From positions 5,481,501 through 5,545,500 of the forward strand of contig NZ_CP102772.1 in the NCBI RefSeq assembly GCF_026020075.1: DNA of 64,000 nucleotides, written 5' to 3'. Of the stretch, positions 26,724 through 36,456 are shown piece after piece. Positions within the stretch are counted from its first letter, which is position 1, and every line of letters starts with the position of its first letter. Source of the stretch: Bosea sp. NBC_00550. GTDB lineage: Bacteria; Pseudomonadota; Alphaproteobacteria; Rhizobiales; Beijerinckiaceae. The notes under the pieces were generated by a model. It saw only the letters and a list, made by a program, of their open reading frames with translations, searched no databases and was not told where the DNA came from. The position numbers and the translations under genes are program-made.

Positions 26724-27605
26724 TTAGGGCCTGCTGGCGGGGATGTCGAGTTCGAGCCGCGTCTCGACGGGCTTGGGCATTCCGCGGATGGTGAAGATGA
26801 GGGGGACCGGGCCGGCGGCGCTCTTCGGGCGTTCGTTGATCCGGATCTGGGCGACGACCGTCCCATCGGGCTGCGGCGCCAGCCGGGATTTGCCGAAGGA
26901 CCACATTCCCGGGCCTTCGGCGAAGATGTCCTGCACCTTGCCATCGGGCGGTGGCTGCAGGACGAGCCGCAACCCTGGATCGACCACGGTGTCGTCGAGC
27001 TTCGCCTCGATGATGGAGGTCTTCTCCTTGTGCGTTCCCGGCTTCACGGGCACCGGAACGCGCGCCTCGAAGCTCTCAAGCCGTGGCGACGTCACGGTGG
27101 TGACGCCCGGCTCGAGCCAGAGGCTCGCCTCGCCCTTGGCGGGAATGCAGATCTTCTCGCAGACGGCATAGTCGAGCTTGAGCACGACCATCACCGGCCG
27201 CGACGGATCGACCGGCTGCACCGAGATCGGGATCACGACCTCGCCGACATAGCCCACGGAATAGCCGGCCGAATCCTGGAAGCGCTCCGGAACCGGCCAG
27301 CGCACGTCGAGCCCGCCGATATTGATCGAGCCCGACCAGTCGAAGCTTGGCGGCACGCCGAATTCACCCGGGCTGCGCCAATAGGTCTTGAAGCCCGGCG
27401 ACATCACGATCTCGACGCCGACGCGCTGCTTTCCGGTCGGGGTCGTGGGGCCGGCGATCAGGCGCAGCTTAGAATGCTCGCTCGTCGACCAGGGCGACGT
27501 CGCGGCTTCGGTCGCTGCCTCCTGCGCATGCGCGACGGCGCTCAGCACGAAAGGCGCCATGGCCAGCAGGGAAAAAACTCGGTTCACCGACCCTGCCTTA
27601 TCCAT
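26724..27605 (-). CDS. Secreted DsbD N-terminal-domain protein (lacks the membrane reductase part)
   Basis: 293 residues with a Sec signal peptide (VNRVFSLLAMAPFVLSAVAHA). The mature protein matches the periplasmic alpha domain of thiol:disulfide interchange protein DsbD/ScsB, including a CxxxC pair (VCEKICIPAKGEASLWL near residue 150) that corresponds to the redox cysteines of that domain. The transmembrane beta and thioredoxin-like gamma domains of a full DsbD are absent, so an electron donor such as CcdA would have to be supplied in trans. The start at 27605 (MDKAGSVNRV) is chosen so the signal peptide sits at the N-terminus. It precedes a peroxiredoxin gene. Role in periplasmic redox homeostasis is inferred. 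Confidence 0.82.
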   Translation of the reverse strand: MDKAGSVNRVFSLLAMAPFVLSAVAHAQEAATEAATSPWSTSEHSKLRLIAGPTTPTGKQRVGVEIVMSPGFKTYWRSPGEFGVPPSFDWSGSINIGGLDVRWPVPERFQDSAGYSVGYVGEVVIPISVQPVDPSRPVMVVLKLDYAVCEKICIPAKGEASLWLEPGVTTVTSPRLESFEARVPVPVKPGTHKEKTSIIEAKLDDTVVDPGLRLVLQPPPDGKVQDIFAEGPGMWSFGKSRLAPQPDGTVVAQIRINERPKSAAGPVPLIFTIRGMPKPVETRLELDIPASRP

Positions 27606-27845
27606 TGCGAAACCGAAAAGCGAACAAATCCTGCATCTCCCTGCGAAGCCAGCGCCGCCGCGACCGTGCAGTTTCTTGCATAAATGGGGCACAATCGCGT
27701 TGCCGGCCGTGTCAGTACGCGCATTCAGCCGAGCCGCACGCGAACGTGATCCATGGCGGTGGCCAAGCCAGGGTCACGCGATCTTGGCAGGCGTGTTCGC
27801 ATCCAACCCTTGCCGAGACTCCCCGACAACCTCTAGCATGGGCGG

Positions 27846-28457
27846 ATGAAGATCGGCTCACAACCACGCGTCGGCGGCCGCAGCTATCTCGACGGGCAAT
27901 GCCTGATCGCGATGCCCGGCATGGCCGATACGCGCTTCAGCCGCAGCGTCGTCTATGTCTGTGCCCATTCCGAAGATGGCGCGATGGGCATCATCGTCAA
28001 CAAGCCGGCCGCCGATACGAGATTCCCGGATTTGCTCGTCCAACTCGACGTCATCCCGTCGGAAGAGATCATCCGCCTGCCGAGCCGCGCCGAGAAGATG
28101 CAGGTGCTGCGCGGCGGGCCGGTCGAGACCAAGCGCGGCTTCGTGCTGCATACCGCAGATTTCTTCCTCGAATCGGCGACGCTGCCGATCGACGACGGCA
28201 TCTGCCTGACGGCGACGCTCGACATCCTCCGCGCCATCGCCGTCGGCAGCGGGCCGGAAAACGCCGTCCTCGCTCTGGGCTATGCCGGCTGGGCCGCCGG
28301 CCAGCTCGAGGCCGAGATCCAGTCCAATGGCTGGCTGCACTGCGCCGCCGACCCCGAACTGCTGTTCGACGAGGGCGTCGACACCAAATACCAGCGGGCG
28401 CTGAACAAGATCGGCATCGACCCGGCCTTCCTCTCGCGCGAAGCCGGCCACGCCTGA
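27846..28457 (+). CDS. YqgE/AlgH family protein
   Basis: 203 residues of the UPF0301 (YqgE/AlgH, DUF179) family, a compact alpha/beta fold of uncertain function found in most Proteobacteria. Conserved features are [48 protein letters not shown] and [15 protein letters not shown]. It is divergent from the DsbD-domain gene with 240 bases between; I see no clear operator in that gap. AlgH was linked to alginate regulation in Pseudomonas, but a general role is not established. Confidence 0.93.
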   Translation: MKIGSQPRVGGRSYLDGQCLIAMPGMADTRFSRSVVYVCAHSEDGAMGIIVNKPAADTRFPDLLVQLDVIPSEEIIRLPSRAEKMQVLRGGPVETKRGFVLHTADFFLESATLPIDDGICLTATLDILRAIAVGSGPENAVLALGYAGWAAGQLEAEIQSNGWLHCAADPELLFDEGVDTKYQRALNKIGIDPAFLSREAGHA

Positions 28458-28547
28458 AAACCCCCCGCTCCGGCATTCTCGGCCCTGACCCGAGCATCTT
28501 TTCAACCCGAGTCATCTAGGGCGTGCCGATTTGGTGCGGAATCACGC

Positions 28548-28644
28548 CGTCATCCCGGGCTTGACCCGGTATCCATGCCGGAGCGGGTCTCGTGGATCTT
28601 CAGGCATGGATCCCGGATCTCCGCTTCGCTACGTCCGGGATGAC
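28548..28644. repeat. Dispersed palindromic repeat (CGTCATCCCGG family)
   Basis: Starts CGTCATCCCGGGCTTGACCC and ends GTCCGGGATGACC, with inner ATCCATGCC / GGCATGGAT complementary blocks. Same family as 20784-20879 and 45165-45260. The 270-bp gap 28458-28727 between two convergent genes also holds half-elements of the CTCGGGC...CCGAGCATGACG family at about 28473-28503 and 28683-28722, and no gene. Confidence 0.7.
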
Positions 28645-28727
28645 CCGCGTTTGACGAAAACGCGGCATGCTCTTGTCCTGCGATCCCCGGGTCTGCGCTT
28701 CGCTTTGCCCGAGCATGACGCAGTGGG

Positions 28728-31667
28728 TCACGCCGCTTCCGTCGCCGCAGCCGTTGCGCCCATCAGGCGGCGCGCTTCGGCCGCCGTCATCGGCTGTCCG
28801 AAGATGTAGCCCTGCGCGTATTGGCAGCCGAGCTGGTAGAGCTCGATCGCATCCGACTCGCTTTCCGCGCCTTCCGCGACCACGTCCATGCCGAGATCGG
28901 AGGCGAGTTGCACGATCGAGCGCAGGATCACCGGCGGGCGGCCATTGCCCATCTGCCGCACGAAGCTCTGGTCGATCTTGATCGTGTCGAAGGGGAAGCG
29001 CTGCAGATAGGACAGCGACGAGTAGCCCGTGCCGAAATCGTCGAGCGACAATCCGGCGCCGAGGTCGCGGATGCGTTGCAGCATCTGCGCGGCATATTCC
29101 GGATTCTCCATCACGAGGCTCTCAGTGATCTCGAGCTTCAGCGTGCCCGGCAGCACGCGCCGGCGCCCGAGCACGGTCTTCACGTCATGCAACAGATCGT
29201 GGCGCAGCAGTTGCCGGCTGGAGACGTTGACGCTGGCGAAGATCGGCGGGTCGACTTCGAGTGCAGCCTGCCAGGCTTCGAGCTCGCGCGCCGTCTTGTC
29301 CATCACATAGACGCCGAGATCGACGATCAGCCCGGTCTCCTCGGCGATGGCGAGGAAGTCCTGCGGCATCAGCCGGCCCTCGCGCGGATGGTCCCAGCGC
29401 ACCAGCGCCTCGAAGCCCGCGATCGTGCGGTCCTCCAGCCGGACGATCGGCTGGTACATGACCTGGATCTCGCTGCGCTCGATCGCCCTGCGGAGGTCGC
29501 TTTCGAGCGCGAGCCGGTCGTTGCGGTCCGTCCGCATCGCCGGCACGAAGACCTCGATCTTGTTGCCGCCCTGGCGCTTGGCATGGGCCATGGCGAGCTC
29601 GGCGTTCTTAAGCGCATCGTCCTTGCGTGCGGCCGAAGAGGGATCGAACAAGGCGAGCCCGATCGAGGGCGTCAGCACGATCTCGCGCTCGGCATAGGTG
29701 ATCGGCGTCGAGACGGCGCGGCGCACGAGCTCTGCCAGCGCCAGGATGCGCTCCGGGTCGCGCTCCGAGACAAGGATCATCGCGAAGGTATCGCCGCCGA
29801 TCCGGGCGAGCGTGTCCTGCGCCCTCAGCAGCCGTCCGAGCCTGCGGGCCAGCGTCAGCAGGATCGAGTCACCGGCCGAGAAGCCGACCGATTCGTTGAC
29901 CTGCTTGAAGCGGTCCACGTCGATCACGAGCACGGTCGGGCGGATGTTGTCGTCGGCACGGGTGAAGCCGAAGATCGCGCCGAGCCGGTCCTGGAATAGC
30001 TTGCGGTTGGGCAAGCCGGTCAGGTTGTCGTGGACGGCGTCGTGCAGCAGCCGCTCCTGCGCGGTGCGCTGCTCGGTGACGTCCGAGAGCGTGCCAATGA
30101 CGCGGATGACCTCGCCGTCAGAGCCGAGGACCGGCCGCGCCTTGACGTTGAACCAGTGATAGGCGCCGCTTGCGGCGCGCAGGCGCAGGTCGAGATTGAG
30201 CTTGCCGCGCCGCTGCTCCAGCACGGCGTCGAGCGTGACGCGGTAGCGATCGCGGTCGGCGACGTGCATGTGCTCCAGCCATCGTGCCGCGGAGCCTTCG
30301 AGCGAGCCCTTGGGCAGGCCGAGCAGCGCCTCGATCTGCGGCGAGACGAAGACCTTGTCGGAACTGACGTCCCAGTCGAAGACGAGGTCGCCCGAACCCG
30401 AGAGGGCGAGCGCCCGCCGTTCGGTATCCGAGACCAGGCCTTGCGAGATCGCGCCGCCGGCGAAGGCGTGCTGGATCACGGTGAAGCCGATCAGCAGCAC
30501 GATCAGCACGAGGCCGCCCAACAAGGCAGGCGCGACCAGATCGCGTTGGAATTGCCCGGTGACGGTGAAGCTCGCCGCCGTGACCCAGACCGCGAGCAGG
30601 AACCAGGTCGGGATCAGCATCACCGCGCGCTCATAGCCATGCGTCGCCAGATGCACGACGAGCACAAAGCCGACAGCCGCGACGGCGGCGATCGAGATGC
30701 GCGCGATGCCCGAGGCCATCGGCGCGTCGAAGACGGCAAGACCGATCAACCCGGCGAGCCCGAGGATCCAGATCGCCGTGACATGGCCGTAGCGCACATG
30801 CCAGCGCGACAGGTTGAGATAGGCGAAGAGGAAGACGAGCAGCGTCGCCGCCAGCACCACCTCGGCGCCGGCACGGTAGATGCGCTCGATCGCAGGCGTG
30901 AGCGGGAAGAGACGCTGGAAGAAGCCGAAGTCGAGGCCTGCATAGGCAAGGACCGCCCAGGCGAGCGCCGCGGCGGCCGGGAAGATCACCGCGCCCTTGA
31001 CCACGAAGATGATGGTCAGGAACAGCGCCAACAGGCCGGCGATGCCGATGATGATGCCCTTGTAGAGGGTCAGCCCGTTGGTCTTCTGCCGGTAGGCTTC
31101 CGACTCGTAGAGATAGAGCTGCGGCAGGTTGGGCGACTTCAATTCGGCGACGAAGGTCACGGTCGTGCCGGGGTCGAGCGTGATCAGGAAGACGTCGGCG
31201 TCGGGGCTGGCCTCGCGATCGGGTGCGAGGCCCTGGCTCGCGGTCACCGCCTCGATGCGCTTGTCGCCGAGATCGGGCCAGACCACGCCGGAGCCGATCA
31301 GGCGGTGGAACGGCGCGACCAGCAGCCGGTCGATCTGCTCGTCGGAATCATTGGTGAGCGCGAAGACGATCCAGTCCGGCCGCGCGCCGGATTCGCGCGC
31401 CCTGACCGCGATGCGGCGGACGATGCCGTCCGGCCCCGGCGCGGTCGAGATCTGGATGACGTCGCCGTCGGATTTGTTGCGCTCGACGACATTTGTGAGG
31501 TCGATCACCGGCACGTCGACCGGCACGCGCACCGCTTCGACGGCGCTTGCCGGCGTCGCGGCCGCAAAAACAAACCACAGGGCAAGGCCGGCGACGGCGA
31601 GGCCGATCCGGAGGATGCGCTCGGAATTGGACAAGCTGTGCTCGGCTATCAGGCGGGAAACGATCAT
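28728..31667 (-). CDS. 7TM-PAS-GGDEF-EAL signalling protein, probable c-di-GMP phosphodiesterase
   Basis: 979 residues. After a signal-anchor helix (about 16-42), an extracytoplasmic 7TMR-DISM-type sensor (about 45-180) leads to seven membrane helices (about 190-400), then a PAS/PAC domain (about 415-530), GGDEF (about 540-700) and EAL (about 725-965). The GGDEF signature reads GGDTF (residues 624-628): the catalytic Glu is Thr, so cyclase activity is unlikely. The inhibitory RxxD site (RAQD) is kept, so c-di-GMP or GTP may still bind. The EAL site appears complete: EALVRW (753-758), [48 protein letters not shown]. The start at 31667 is preferred to the upstream frame. It is at the end of the cox/thrC strand but 77 bases after the acetyltransferase. 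Confidence 0.93.
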   Translation of the reverse strand: MIVSRLIAEHSLSNSERILRIGLAVAGLALWFVFAAATPASAVEAVRVPVDVPVIDLTNVVERNKSDGDVIQISTAPGPDGIVRRIAVRARESGARPDWIVFALTNDSDEQIDRLLVAPFHRLIGSGVVWPDLGDKRIEAVTASQGLAPDREASPDADVFLITLDPGTTVTFVAELKSPNLPQLYLYESEAYRQKTNGLTLYKGIIIGIAGLLALFLTIIFVVKGAVIFPAAAALAWAVLAYAGLDFGFFQRLFPLTPAIERIYRAGAEVVLAATLLVFLFAYLNLSRWHVRYGHVTAIWILGLAGLIGLAVFDAPMASGIARISIAAVAAVGFVLVVHLATHGYERAVMLIPTWFLLAVWVTAASFTVTGQFQRDLVAPALLGGLVLIVLLIGFTVIQHAFAGGAISQGLVSDTERRALALSGSGDLVFDWDVSSDKVFVSPQIEALLGLPKGSLEGSAARWLEHMHVADRDRYRVTLDAVLEQRRGKLNLDLRLRAASGAYHWFNVKARPVLGSDGEVIRVIGTLSDVTEQRTAQERLLHDAVHDNLTGLPNRKLFQDRLGAIFGFTRADDNIRPTVLVIDVDRFKQVNESVGFSAGDSILLTLARRLGRLLRAQDTLARIGGDTFAMILVSERDPERILALAELVRRAVSTPITYAEREIVLTPSIGLALFDPSSAARKDDALKNAELAMAHAKRQGGNKIEVFVPAMRTDRNDRLALESDLRRAIERSEIQVMYQPIVRLEDRTIAGFEALVRWDHPREGRLMPQDFLAIAEETGLIVDLGVYVMDKTARELEAWQAALEVDPPIFASVNVSSRQLLRHDLLHDVKTVLGRRRVLPGTLKLEITESLVMENPEYAAQMLQRIRDLGAGLSLDDFGTGYSSLSYLQRFPFDTIKIDQSFVRQMGNGRPPVILRSIVQLASDLGMDVVAEGAESESDAIELYQLGCQYAQGYIFGQPMTAAEARRLMGATAAATEAA

Positions 31668-31744
31668 TCGAGTTTGAACGAAAATCCCTATTGGTCGCTC
31701 ATGGCAAGGGCAAGGCAGAGCGCGGCTGTGGTCAACCGCTGCCG

Positions 31745-32344
31745 TCACGGCTTCTCTCCGGTCAGCGCATCGTTCGAGAGCACGGCATAGAGCAGGTGAT
31801 CGGCCCAGGCGCCGTTGATCTTCAGATAGGCGCGCGCCAGCCCCTCATGCCGGAAGCCGACCCGCTCCAGCAGGCGCCGCGAGGGCTCATTGTTCGACAG
31901 ACAGGCGGCCTCGACCCGGTGGAGCGCAAGTTCGGAGAAGGCGAAGCGCACGGCGCCGCGCACCGCTTCCGTCATATGGCCCCTGCCGGCATGGCGCTTG
32001 CCCATCCAGTAGCCGAGCGTGCAGGCCTGTGCGACGCCGCGTCGGATCAGGCCCAACGTCAGCCCGCCGAGCAGCGCTTCCGAATGGGCCTCGAAGATGA
32101 ACAGCGAATAGGCCTCGTCGCTGGCGATCTCACGCGACGCGCGCTTGGCCCGCAGCCGGAACGAGGCGCGGGTCAGGTCGTCCTCGTTCCAGGTCGGCTC
32201 CCAGGGCGTCAGGAACTCGCGGCTTTCGATGCGCAGCACGGCCCAGGCCGAGTAGTCGCTGGCCTGCGGCGCCCGCAGGAAGAGGTTCTGCGTCCGGATC
32301 AGCGGGCGGTTTGGCGGCTCGCTCGGGAAACGGAAGAGCGCCAT
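31745..32344 (-). CDS. RimJ/RimL-like GNAT N-acetyltransferase
   Basis: 199 residues, closest in pattern to ribosomal-protein-alanine acetyltransferases. The N-terminal [20 protein letters not shown], the acetyl-CoA loop [22 protein letters not shown] (near residue 120) and the C-terminal [23 protein letters not shown] are characteristic. It starts six bases after the stop of the M16 peptidase gene, so it is probably in the thrC-M16-GNAT operon, an arrangement common in Rhizobiales. The true target (N-terminus of a ribosomal protein or another amine) is unknown. Confidence 0.93.
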   Translation of the reverse strand: MALFRFPSEPPNRPLIRTQNLFLRAPQASDYSAWAVLRIESREFLTPWEPTWNEDDLTRASFRLRAKRASREIASDEAYSLFIFEAHSEALLGGLTLGLIRRGVAQACTLGYWMGKRHAGRGHMTEAVRGAVRFAFSELALHRVEAACLSNNEPSRRLLERVGFRHEGLARAYLKINGAWADHLLYAVLSNDALTGEKP

Positions 32345-32350
32345 CGCCGT

Positions 32351-33691
32351 TCAGTCCGCCGCCCGGGCCGCCTGGCGCAGGCGCTTGGCGGCGGGAACGT
32401 CCTGGATCGGGCCGATCGCGGCGATGGTCGGTTGGTGGCCGAGCAGCGAGCGGCCGGCGGCGCGCACGTCCTCCAGCGTCACCGCGTCGAGCCGGGCGGC
32501 CAGCTCCTCGCGCGGGATCGCCCGGCCGAAGATCAGCACCTGCCGCGCCATCTGCTCCAGCTTGCCGCCGGGGCTCTCAAGTGAAGCCAACAACCCCACC
32601 TTCATCTGGGCACGGGCGCGCGCCACCTCGATCTCGCTGACATCCTCGGCCGCCTGGCGCAGGCAGCCGAATGCGACCTCGATCAGCTCGTTGGCATCTT
32701 CCGGCGCGGTGCCGGCGCCGATGCCGAAGACGCCGCAGTCGGAGAAGGGCCAGTGGAAGGCGTCGATCGCATAGGCCAGGCCACGCTGTTCGCGCACCTC
32801 CTGGAACAGCCGCGATGAGAGCCCGCCGCCGAGCACGGAGGCGAAGATCTGCAACGGATAATGGGCTCCGCCGGTGAAGGGCAGGCCGGGCAGGCCGAGC
32901 ACGAGATGCACCTGCTCCTCGTCGCTGCCGATCCGGGCTTCCCCGCCGCGATACTCGCCGGCTTCCCGCTCCGGTATTTCGTCAGGCCTGGGCGGTAGGT
33001 TCGACAGGTGCTCGCGAGCCAGCGCGACCAGCTCCTCATGGTCCACGGCGCCGGAGGCGGCGAGCACCATGTTTCCCGCATGGTAGTTGCGCGCGAGATA
33101 GGCGCGGATCGCATCGGGCGTGAAACCCTTCACCATCTTGGCGGTGCCGAGGATCGGCCGGCCGATCGGCTGGTCGGGGAAGGCGGCCTGCAGGAAGCGG
33201 TCGTAGACAAGATCGTCCGGCGTGTCCTGAACGGCCGAGATCTCCTGCAGGATCACGCCTTTCTCGCGCTTCAGCTCCTCCTCGGTGAGGGCGGGCGAGG
33301 TCACGATATCGGCGAGGATGTCGACGGCGAGCCCGAGATCGGCGCGGAGCACGCGGGCGGTGTAACAGGTGTATTCGACTGATGTCGCGGCGTTGAGGTC
33401 GCCGCCGACGCTTTCGATCTCCTCGGCGATCTGCAGTGCGTTGCGCCGCGCCGTGCCCTTGAACGCCATGTGCTCGAGCAGATGGGCGAGGCCGTGCTCA
33501 TGGGACAGCTCGTCGCGCGAGCCGGCGCCGATCCAGATACCCAGCGAGACGGTCGCGGCATGCTCCATGTGTTGCGAGACGATGCGCAGGCCGGAGGGCA
33601 GGGTGGTCAGCCCGACCTCGGGATCATGGGCACCTTCCGGCCGAGCCGGTGCGGCGATCTCGGCGGCCTCGGCCGGTCCGGTCGCGCTCAC
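32351..33691 (-). CDS. M16-family zinc peptidase, mitochondrial-processing-peptidase-like
   Basis: 446 residues with the inverted zinc motif HLLEH (H70, E73, H74 in GLAHLLEHMAFKGT) and the third ligand E150 (GVILQE), 76 residues after H74 as in pitrilysin-type peptidases. The second domain has the flexible glycine-rich loop (VLGGGLSSRLFQEVREQRGL). It resembles the beta subunit of mitochondrial processing peptidase and single-chain alphaproteobacterial homologues, with no signal peptide, so it acts in the cytosol. The ATG overlaps the thrC stop (ATGA), which supports co-translation with threonine synthase, although no metabolic link is known. Confidence 0.95.
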   Translation of the reverse strand: MSATGPAEAAEIAAPARPEGAHDPEVGLTTLPSGLRIVSQHMEHAATVSLGIWIGAGSRDELSHEHGLAHLLEHMAFKGTARRNALQIAEEIESVGGDLNAATSVEYTCYTARVLRADLGLAVDILADIVTSPALTEEELKREKGVILQEISAVQDTPDDLVYDRFLQAAFPDQPIGRPILGTAKMVKGFTPDAIRAYLARNYHAGNMVLAASGAVDHEELVALAREHLSNLPPRPDEIPEREAGEYRGGEARIGSDEEQVHLVLGLPGLPFTGGAHYPLQIFASVLGGGLSSRLFQEVREQRGLAYAIDAFHWPFSDCGVFGIGAGTAPEDANELIEVAFGCLRQAAEDVSEIEVARARAQMKVGLLASLESPGGKLEQMARQVLIFGRAIPREELAARLDAVTLEDVRAAGRSLLGHQPTIAAIGPIQDVPAAKRLRQAARAAD

Positions 33692-35103
33692 GCTGCCGCC
33701 CCGCGGACGGCGCGGGCATGCTCGCGCACGAAGGCCTCGACCTTGCCGAGGTCGTTCGGCAGCAGCGTCAGGCGCTCCTTCCGCTCCATCAGATCGGCAA
33801 GATGGGCGGGCAGGGCGGGTTCGACGCCGCTCGCCGCTTTCACCGCCGCGGGGAACTTGGCTGGGTGGGCCGTGCCGAGCACGATCATCGGCGTTGCCGG
33901 GTTGCGCTTCAGCGCCTGCCGCGCGGCGCCGATGCCGATTGCGGTATGGGGGTCGAGCAGATATCCGGCTTCGGTCCAGCTCTTGCGGATCTCGGCCGCG
34001 ACCTGCTCCTCGCTCCGGGCGCTCGCGTCGAAATCGCCGCGGATGCGATCGAGCGGCTCTGCCGCGATCTCGAAGCGGCCGGATTGCTGCAGCGACTGCA
34101 TCAGCCGCCGCACGGCGCCGCCGTCGCGGCCATGGGCCTCGAACAGCAGCCGCTCGAAATTCGAGGATATCTGGATATCCATCGAGGGCGAGGTTGTCGC
34201 CGCGACGCCGCGCATCTCATAGGCGCCGGTTTCGAGCGTGCGCGTCAGGATGTCGTTGCTGTTGGTCGCGATCAGCAGCCGCTCGATCGGCAGGCCCATC
34301 TGCTTGGCGACCCAGCCGGCGAGGATGTCGCCGAAATTGCCGGTCGGCACCGCGAAGGAGACCTTGCGCGCCGGGCCTCCGAGCGCGACGGCGGAGGTGA
34401 AGTAATAGACCACCTGCGCCGCGATGCGGGCCCAGTTGATCGAGTTCACGCCCGAGAGCCCGATCTCGTCGCGGAAGGCGTGGTGGTTGAACATCGCCTT
34501 CACGAGATTCTGGCAATCGTCGAAGGTGCCTTCGACCGCGATGGCATGGACGTTCGGCGCATCCACCGTCGTCATCTGCCGGCGCTGCACGTCGGAGACG
34601 CGGCCCTGCGGATAGAGGATGAAGACGTCGACGCTCTTCAGCCCCTTGAAGGCGTCGATGGCAGCCCCGCCCGTATCACCGGAGGTCGCGCCGACGATGG
34701 TGGCGCGCTGGCCCCGCTGGCCGAGCACCTGGTCCATCAGCCGCCCGAGCAGCTGCATCGCCACGTCCTTGAAGGCGAGCGTGGGGCCGTGGAACAGCTC
34801 GAGCACGAAGAGATTGTCGCCAATCTGCGTCAGCGGGCAGACGGCCGGATGCCGGAAACCGGCATAGGCCTGATGGATCATCGCGCCCAGCGCCTTAGGC
34901 TCGACATCGCCGTCTGTCAGGGCGCCGAGCACGCGTTCGGCCACGGCAGTGTAAGGCTGGCCCGCGAAGCCGGCGATCTCGGCCGGCGTGAGTTTCGGCC
35001 AGCTCTGCGGCAGATAGAGGCCGCCGTCGCGGGCGAGCCCGGTCAGGAGCGCGTCGGAAAAGCTGAGCGCCGGGGCTTCACCCCGGGTGGAGACATGCAA
35101 CAC
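33688..35103 (-). CDS. thrC: Threonine synthase
   Basis: PLP enzyme that converts O-phosphohomoserine to threonine. 471 residues matches the class found in Proteobacteria and yeast. The PLP lysine is K112 in ELFHGPTLAFKDVAMQ. The phosphate-binding and domain motifs ATSGDTGGAA, VPTGNFGDILAGWVAKQMG and TNSNDILTR are intact. The start is a GTG at 35103 preceded by GAGG eight bases upstream. Coupled to the M16 peptidase by ATGA. Its partner kinase thrB lies about 13 kb away on the other strand. Confidence 0.96.
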   Translation of the reverse strand: MLHVSTRGEAPALSFSDALLTGLARDGGLYLPQSWPKLTPAEIAGFAGQPYTAVAERVLGALTDGDVEPKALGAMIHQAYAGFRHPAVCPLTQIGDNLFVLELFHGPTLAFKDVAMQLLGRLMDQVLGQRGQRATIVGATSGDTGGAAIDAFKGLKSVDVFILYPQGRVSDVQRRQMTTVDAPNVHAIAVEGTFDDCQNLVKAMFNHHAFRDEIGLSGVNSINWARIAAQVVYYFTSAVALGGPARKVSFAVPTGNFGDILAGWVAKQMGLPIERLLIATNSNDILTRTLETGAYEMRGVAATTSPSMDIQISSNFERLLFEAHGRDGGAVRRLMQSLQQSGRFEIAAEPLDRIRGDFDASARSEEQVAAEIRKSWTEAGYLLDPHTAIGIGAARQALKRNPATPMIVLGTAHPAKFPAAVKAASGVEPALPAHLADLMERKERLTLLPNDLGKVEAFVREHARAVRGAAA

Positions 35104-35174
35104 GATCTTGGCCTCGGTGATCTCAGTCAGATGCTATAGGCCGGTCCGTCGGTTTCGGCAAAACCGTCTAGACG

Positions 35175-35939
35175 TCAGGCCGGGGCCGAGCCCTTCCGCG
35201 CCTGCCAGACCCAGGCCGCGAAGACGCCGAGCAGGGTCAGCGCCAGTCCGAACCAGGTCAGGGCGTATTGGAGATGGTTGTCGGGGATTCGTCCGATCAG
35301 CTCGCGCACGTCGACGCCGGCCGGTGGCGTCAGCCCGTCGCCCTCCCGCTCGGCTTCGAGATAGAACGGCGCCGGAGGCAGGCCGAGCGAGGCGGCGATG
35401 GCGCCGGGATCGCGCGTGTAAAACTCGCGGATCGACGGCAGGTCATCCGGCGTGAAGGTGTTTCGGATTTCCGGCGCGCGCAGGAAGCCCTTGATCGTGT
35501 CGGGGCCGCTGGCCGGGCCGATCTGTCCGATGCGGCTTTCAGGCACGAAGCCGCGATTGACCAGGATGATGCCGCCATCTTCCAGCCGGAAGCCCTGGAA
35601 CACCCAGCGGCCGAAGCCGGAGAGCTGGCGCGAGCCCGGCGGGCCGGCGGCGATCGTGGTGCGCACGCCGGCGATCGGCCCGTCGACGTAAGCTCCCTTG
35701 GCGGCGACGCGGGTCAGGTCGAGCGCGGCGGCATCGAGCTTGGCCCATTCGGCGTTCGCTGGCATCGCAGCCGGCGCGCCGGCAGCCTGCGCCTGCAGCC
35801 GCTCGATATAGGCGTGCTTCTCCTGCATGCGCTGGAGCTGCCAGGCCCCGAGCGTGCAGAGGATCGCCGTGCCCACGATCGTCAGGATCGTCGGCAGGAT
35901 CAGGCCCGGCCTCCGCTCGATTGCGATTTGCGCCGTCAC
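35175..35939 (-). CDS. surf1: Surf1-family cytochrome oxidase assembly protein
   Basis: 254 residues with two transmembrane helices, one near the N-terminus (LILPTILTIVGTAILCTLGAWQ) and one near the C-terminus (YALTWFGLALTLLGVFAAWVW), flanking a periplasmic beta domain. This is the Surf1/Shy1 topology. Conserved signatures include GAWQLQRMQEK and VNRGFVP, and NHLQYALTWF at the end. It helps insert heme a into subunit I of cytochrome aa3. The start is GTG at 35939, overlapping the DUF983 stop by four bases (GTGA). Located in the ctaC-ctaD cluster. Confidence 0.93.
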   Translation of the reverse strand: MTAQIAIERRPGLILPTILTIVGTAILCTLGAWQLQRMQEKHAYIERLQAQAAGAPAAMPANAEWAKLDAAALDLTRVAAKGAYVDGPIAGVRTTIAAGPPGSRQLSGFGRWVFQGFRLEDGGIILVNRGFVPESRIGQIGPASGPDTIKGFLRAPEIRNTFTPDDLPSIREFYTRDPGAIAASLGLPPAPFYLEAEREGDGLTPPAGVDVRELIGRIPDNHLQYALTWFGLALTLLGVFAAWVWQARKGSAPA

Positions 35940-36310
35940 TTCGCGCGTCTGCCTTCCTCGGCCTTGTGGGCGTATTGCAGCGCGACGGCGAGCCCCTTCA
36001 TCGGCCTGAGCAGCCCGAGGCAGAGGATCAGCGCCAGCGGCAGCCACATCGACAGGTGCAGCCAGATCGGCGGCTCATAGGCGATCTCGACATAGAGCGC
36101 CGCGCCCAGCACGACGAAGCCCGCGATCAGCATGATGAAGACGGCCGGGCCGTCGGCTGAGTCCGCGAATTTGTAGTCGAGCCCGCAGGCGCTGCAGCGC
36201 GGCTTCAGCTTGAGGAAACCTACGAACAGCGCGCCTTCGCCGCAGCGTGGGCAGCGCCCGGCCAGCCCCGTGGAATAGGGGGAGGGAGGTGTGGGTTCAG
36301 GACCGGCCAT
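35936..36310 (-). CDS. DUF983 membrane protein
   Basis: 124 residues: an N-terminal zinc-ribbon-like motif (CPRCGEG...CSACGLDY, about residues 20-45) followed by two hydrophobic helices (VFIMLIAGFVVLGAALYVEI and LSMWLPLALILCLGLL). DUF983 genes are regularly found between ctaE and surf1 in Alphaproteobacteria and may take part in oxidase assembly or metal delivery, but the function is not proved. The ATG at 36310 was chosen over an upstream in-frame start. The stop overlaps the surf1 GTG. Confidence 0.9.
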   Translation of the reverse strand: MAGPEPTPPSPYSTGLAGRCPRCGEGALFVGFLKLKPRCSACGLDYKFADSADGPAVFIMLIAGFVVLGAALYVEIAYEPPIWLHLSMWLPLALILCLGLLRPMKGLAVALQYAHKAEEGRRAK

Positions 36311-36324
36311 CGCAGCCTCCCAGA

Positions 36325-36369
36325 GCATCGGCCCGAAAAGTGGAATGCGGTTTTCGGGAAAGCCGATGC
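36325..36369. repeat. 45-bp palindromic intergenic repeat (GCATCGGC...GCCGATGC)
   Basis: Perfect 8-bp inverted ends surround an internal imperfect palindrome (CCCGAAAAGTGG and GGTTTTCGGG). It is similar in size and design to 19166-19209 and to abundant Rhizobiales intergenic elements. It lies between ctaE and the DUF983 gene, within the oxidase cluster. Confidence 0.6.
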
Positions 36370-36391
36370 AAAATCAAAGGACCTAAGCAGG

Positions 36392-36415
36392 AAAGGCGGC
36401 CTCGCGGCCGCCTTT
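36392..36415 (-). terminator. Hairpin after ctaE
   Basis: A perfect 10-bp stem with a four-base loop (AAAGGCGGCC, loop, GGCCGCCTTT) about 40 bases after the ctaE stop. Only three T residues follow on the minus strand, so it may attenuate rather than fully stop transcription into DUF983-surf1. Confidence 0.7.
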
Positions 36416-36456
36416 CGTCAGACGAGAACCGCGAGGGCGCGGTAGTTGTTCGTGAT

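Noticed and set aside
30030..31790. A 586-codon plus-strand frame antisense to the 7TM-PAS-GGDEF-EAL gene
   Set aside because: Shadow frame; sense strand has all domain motifs.
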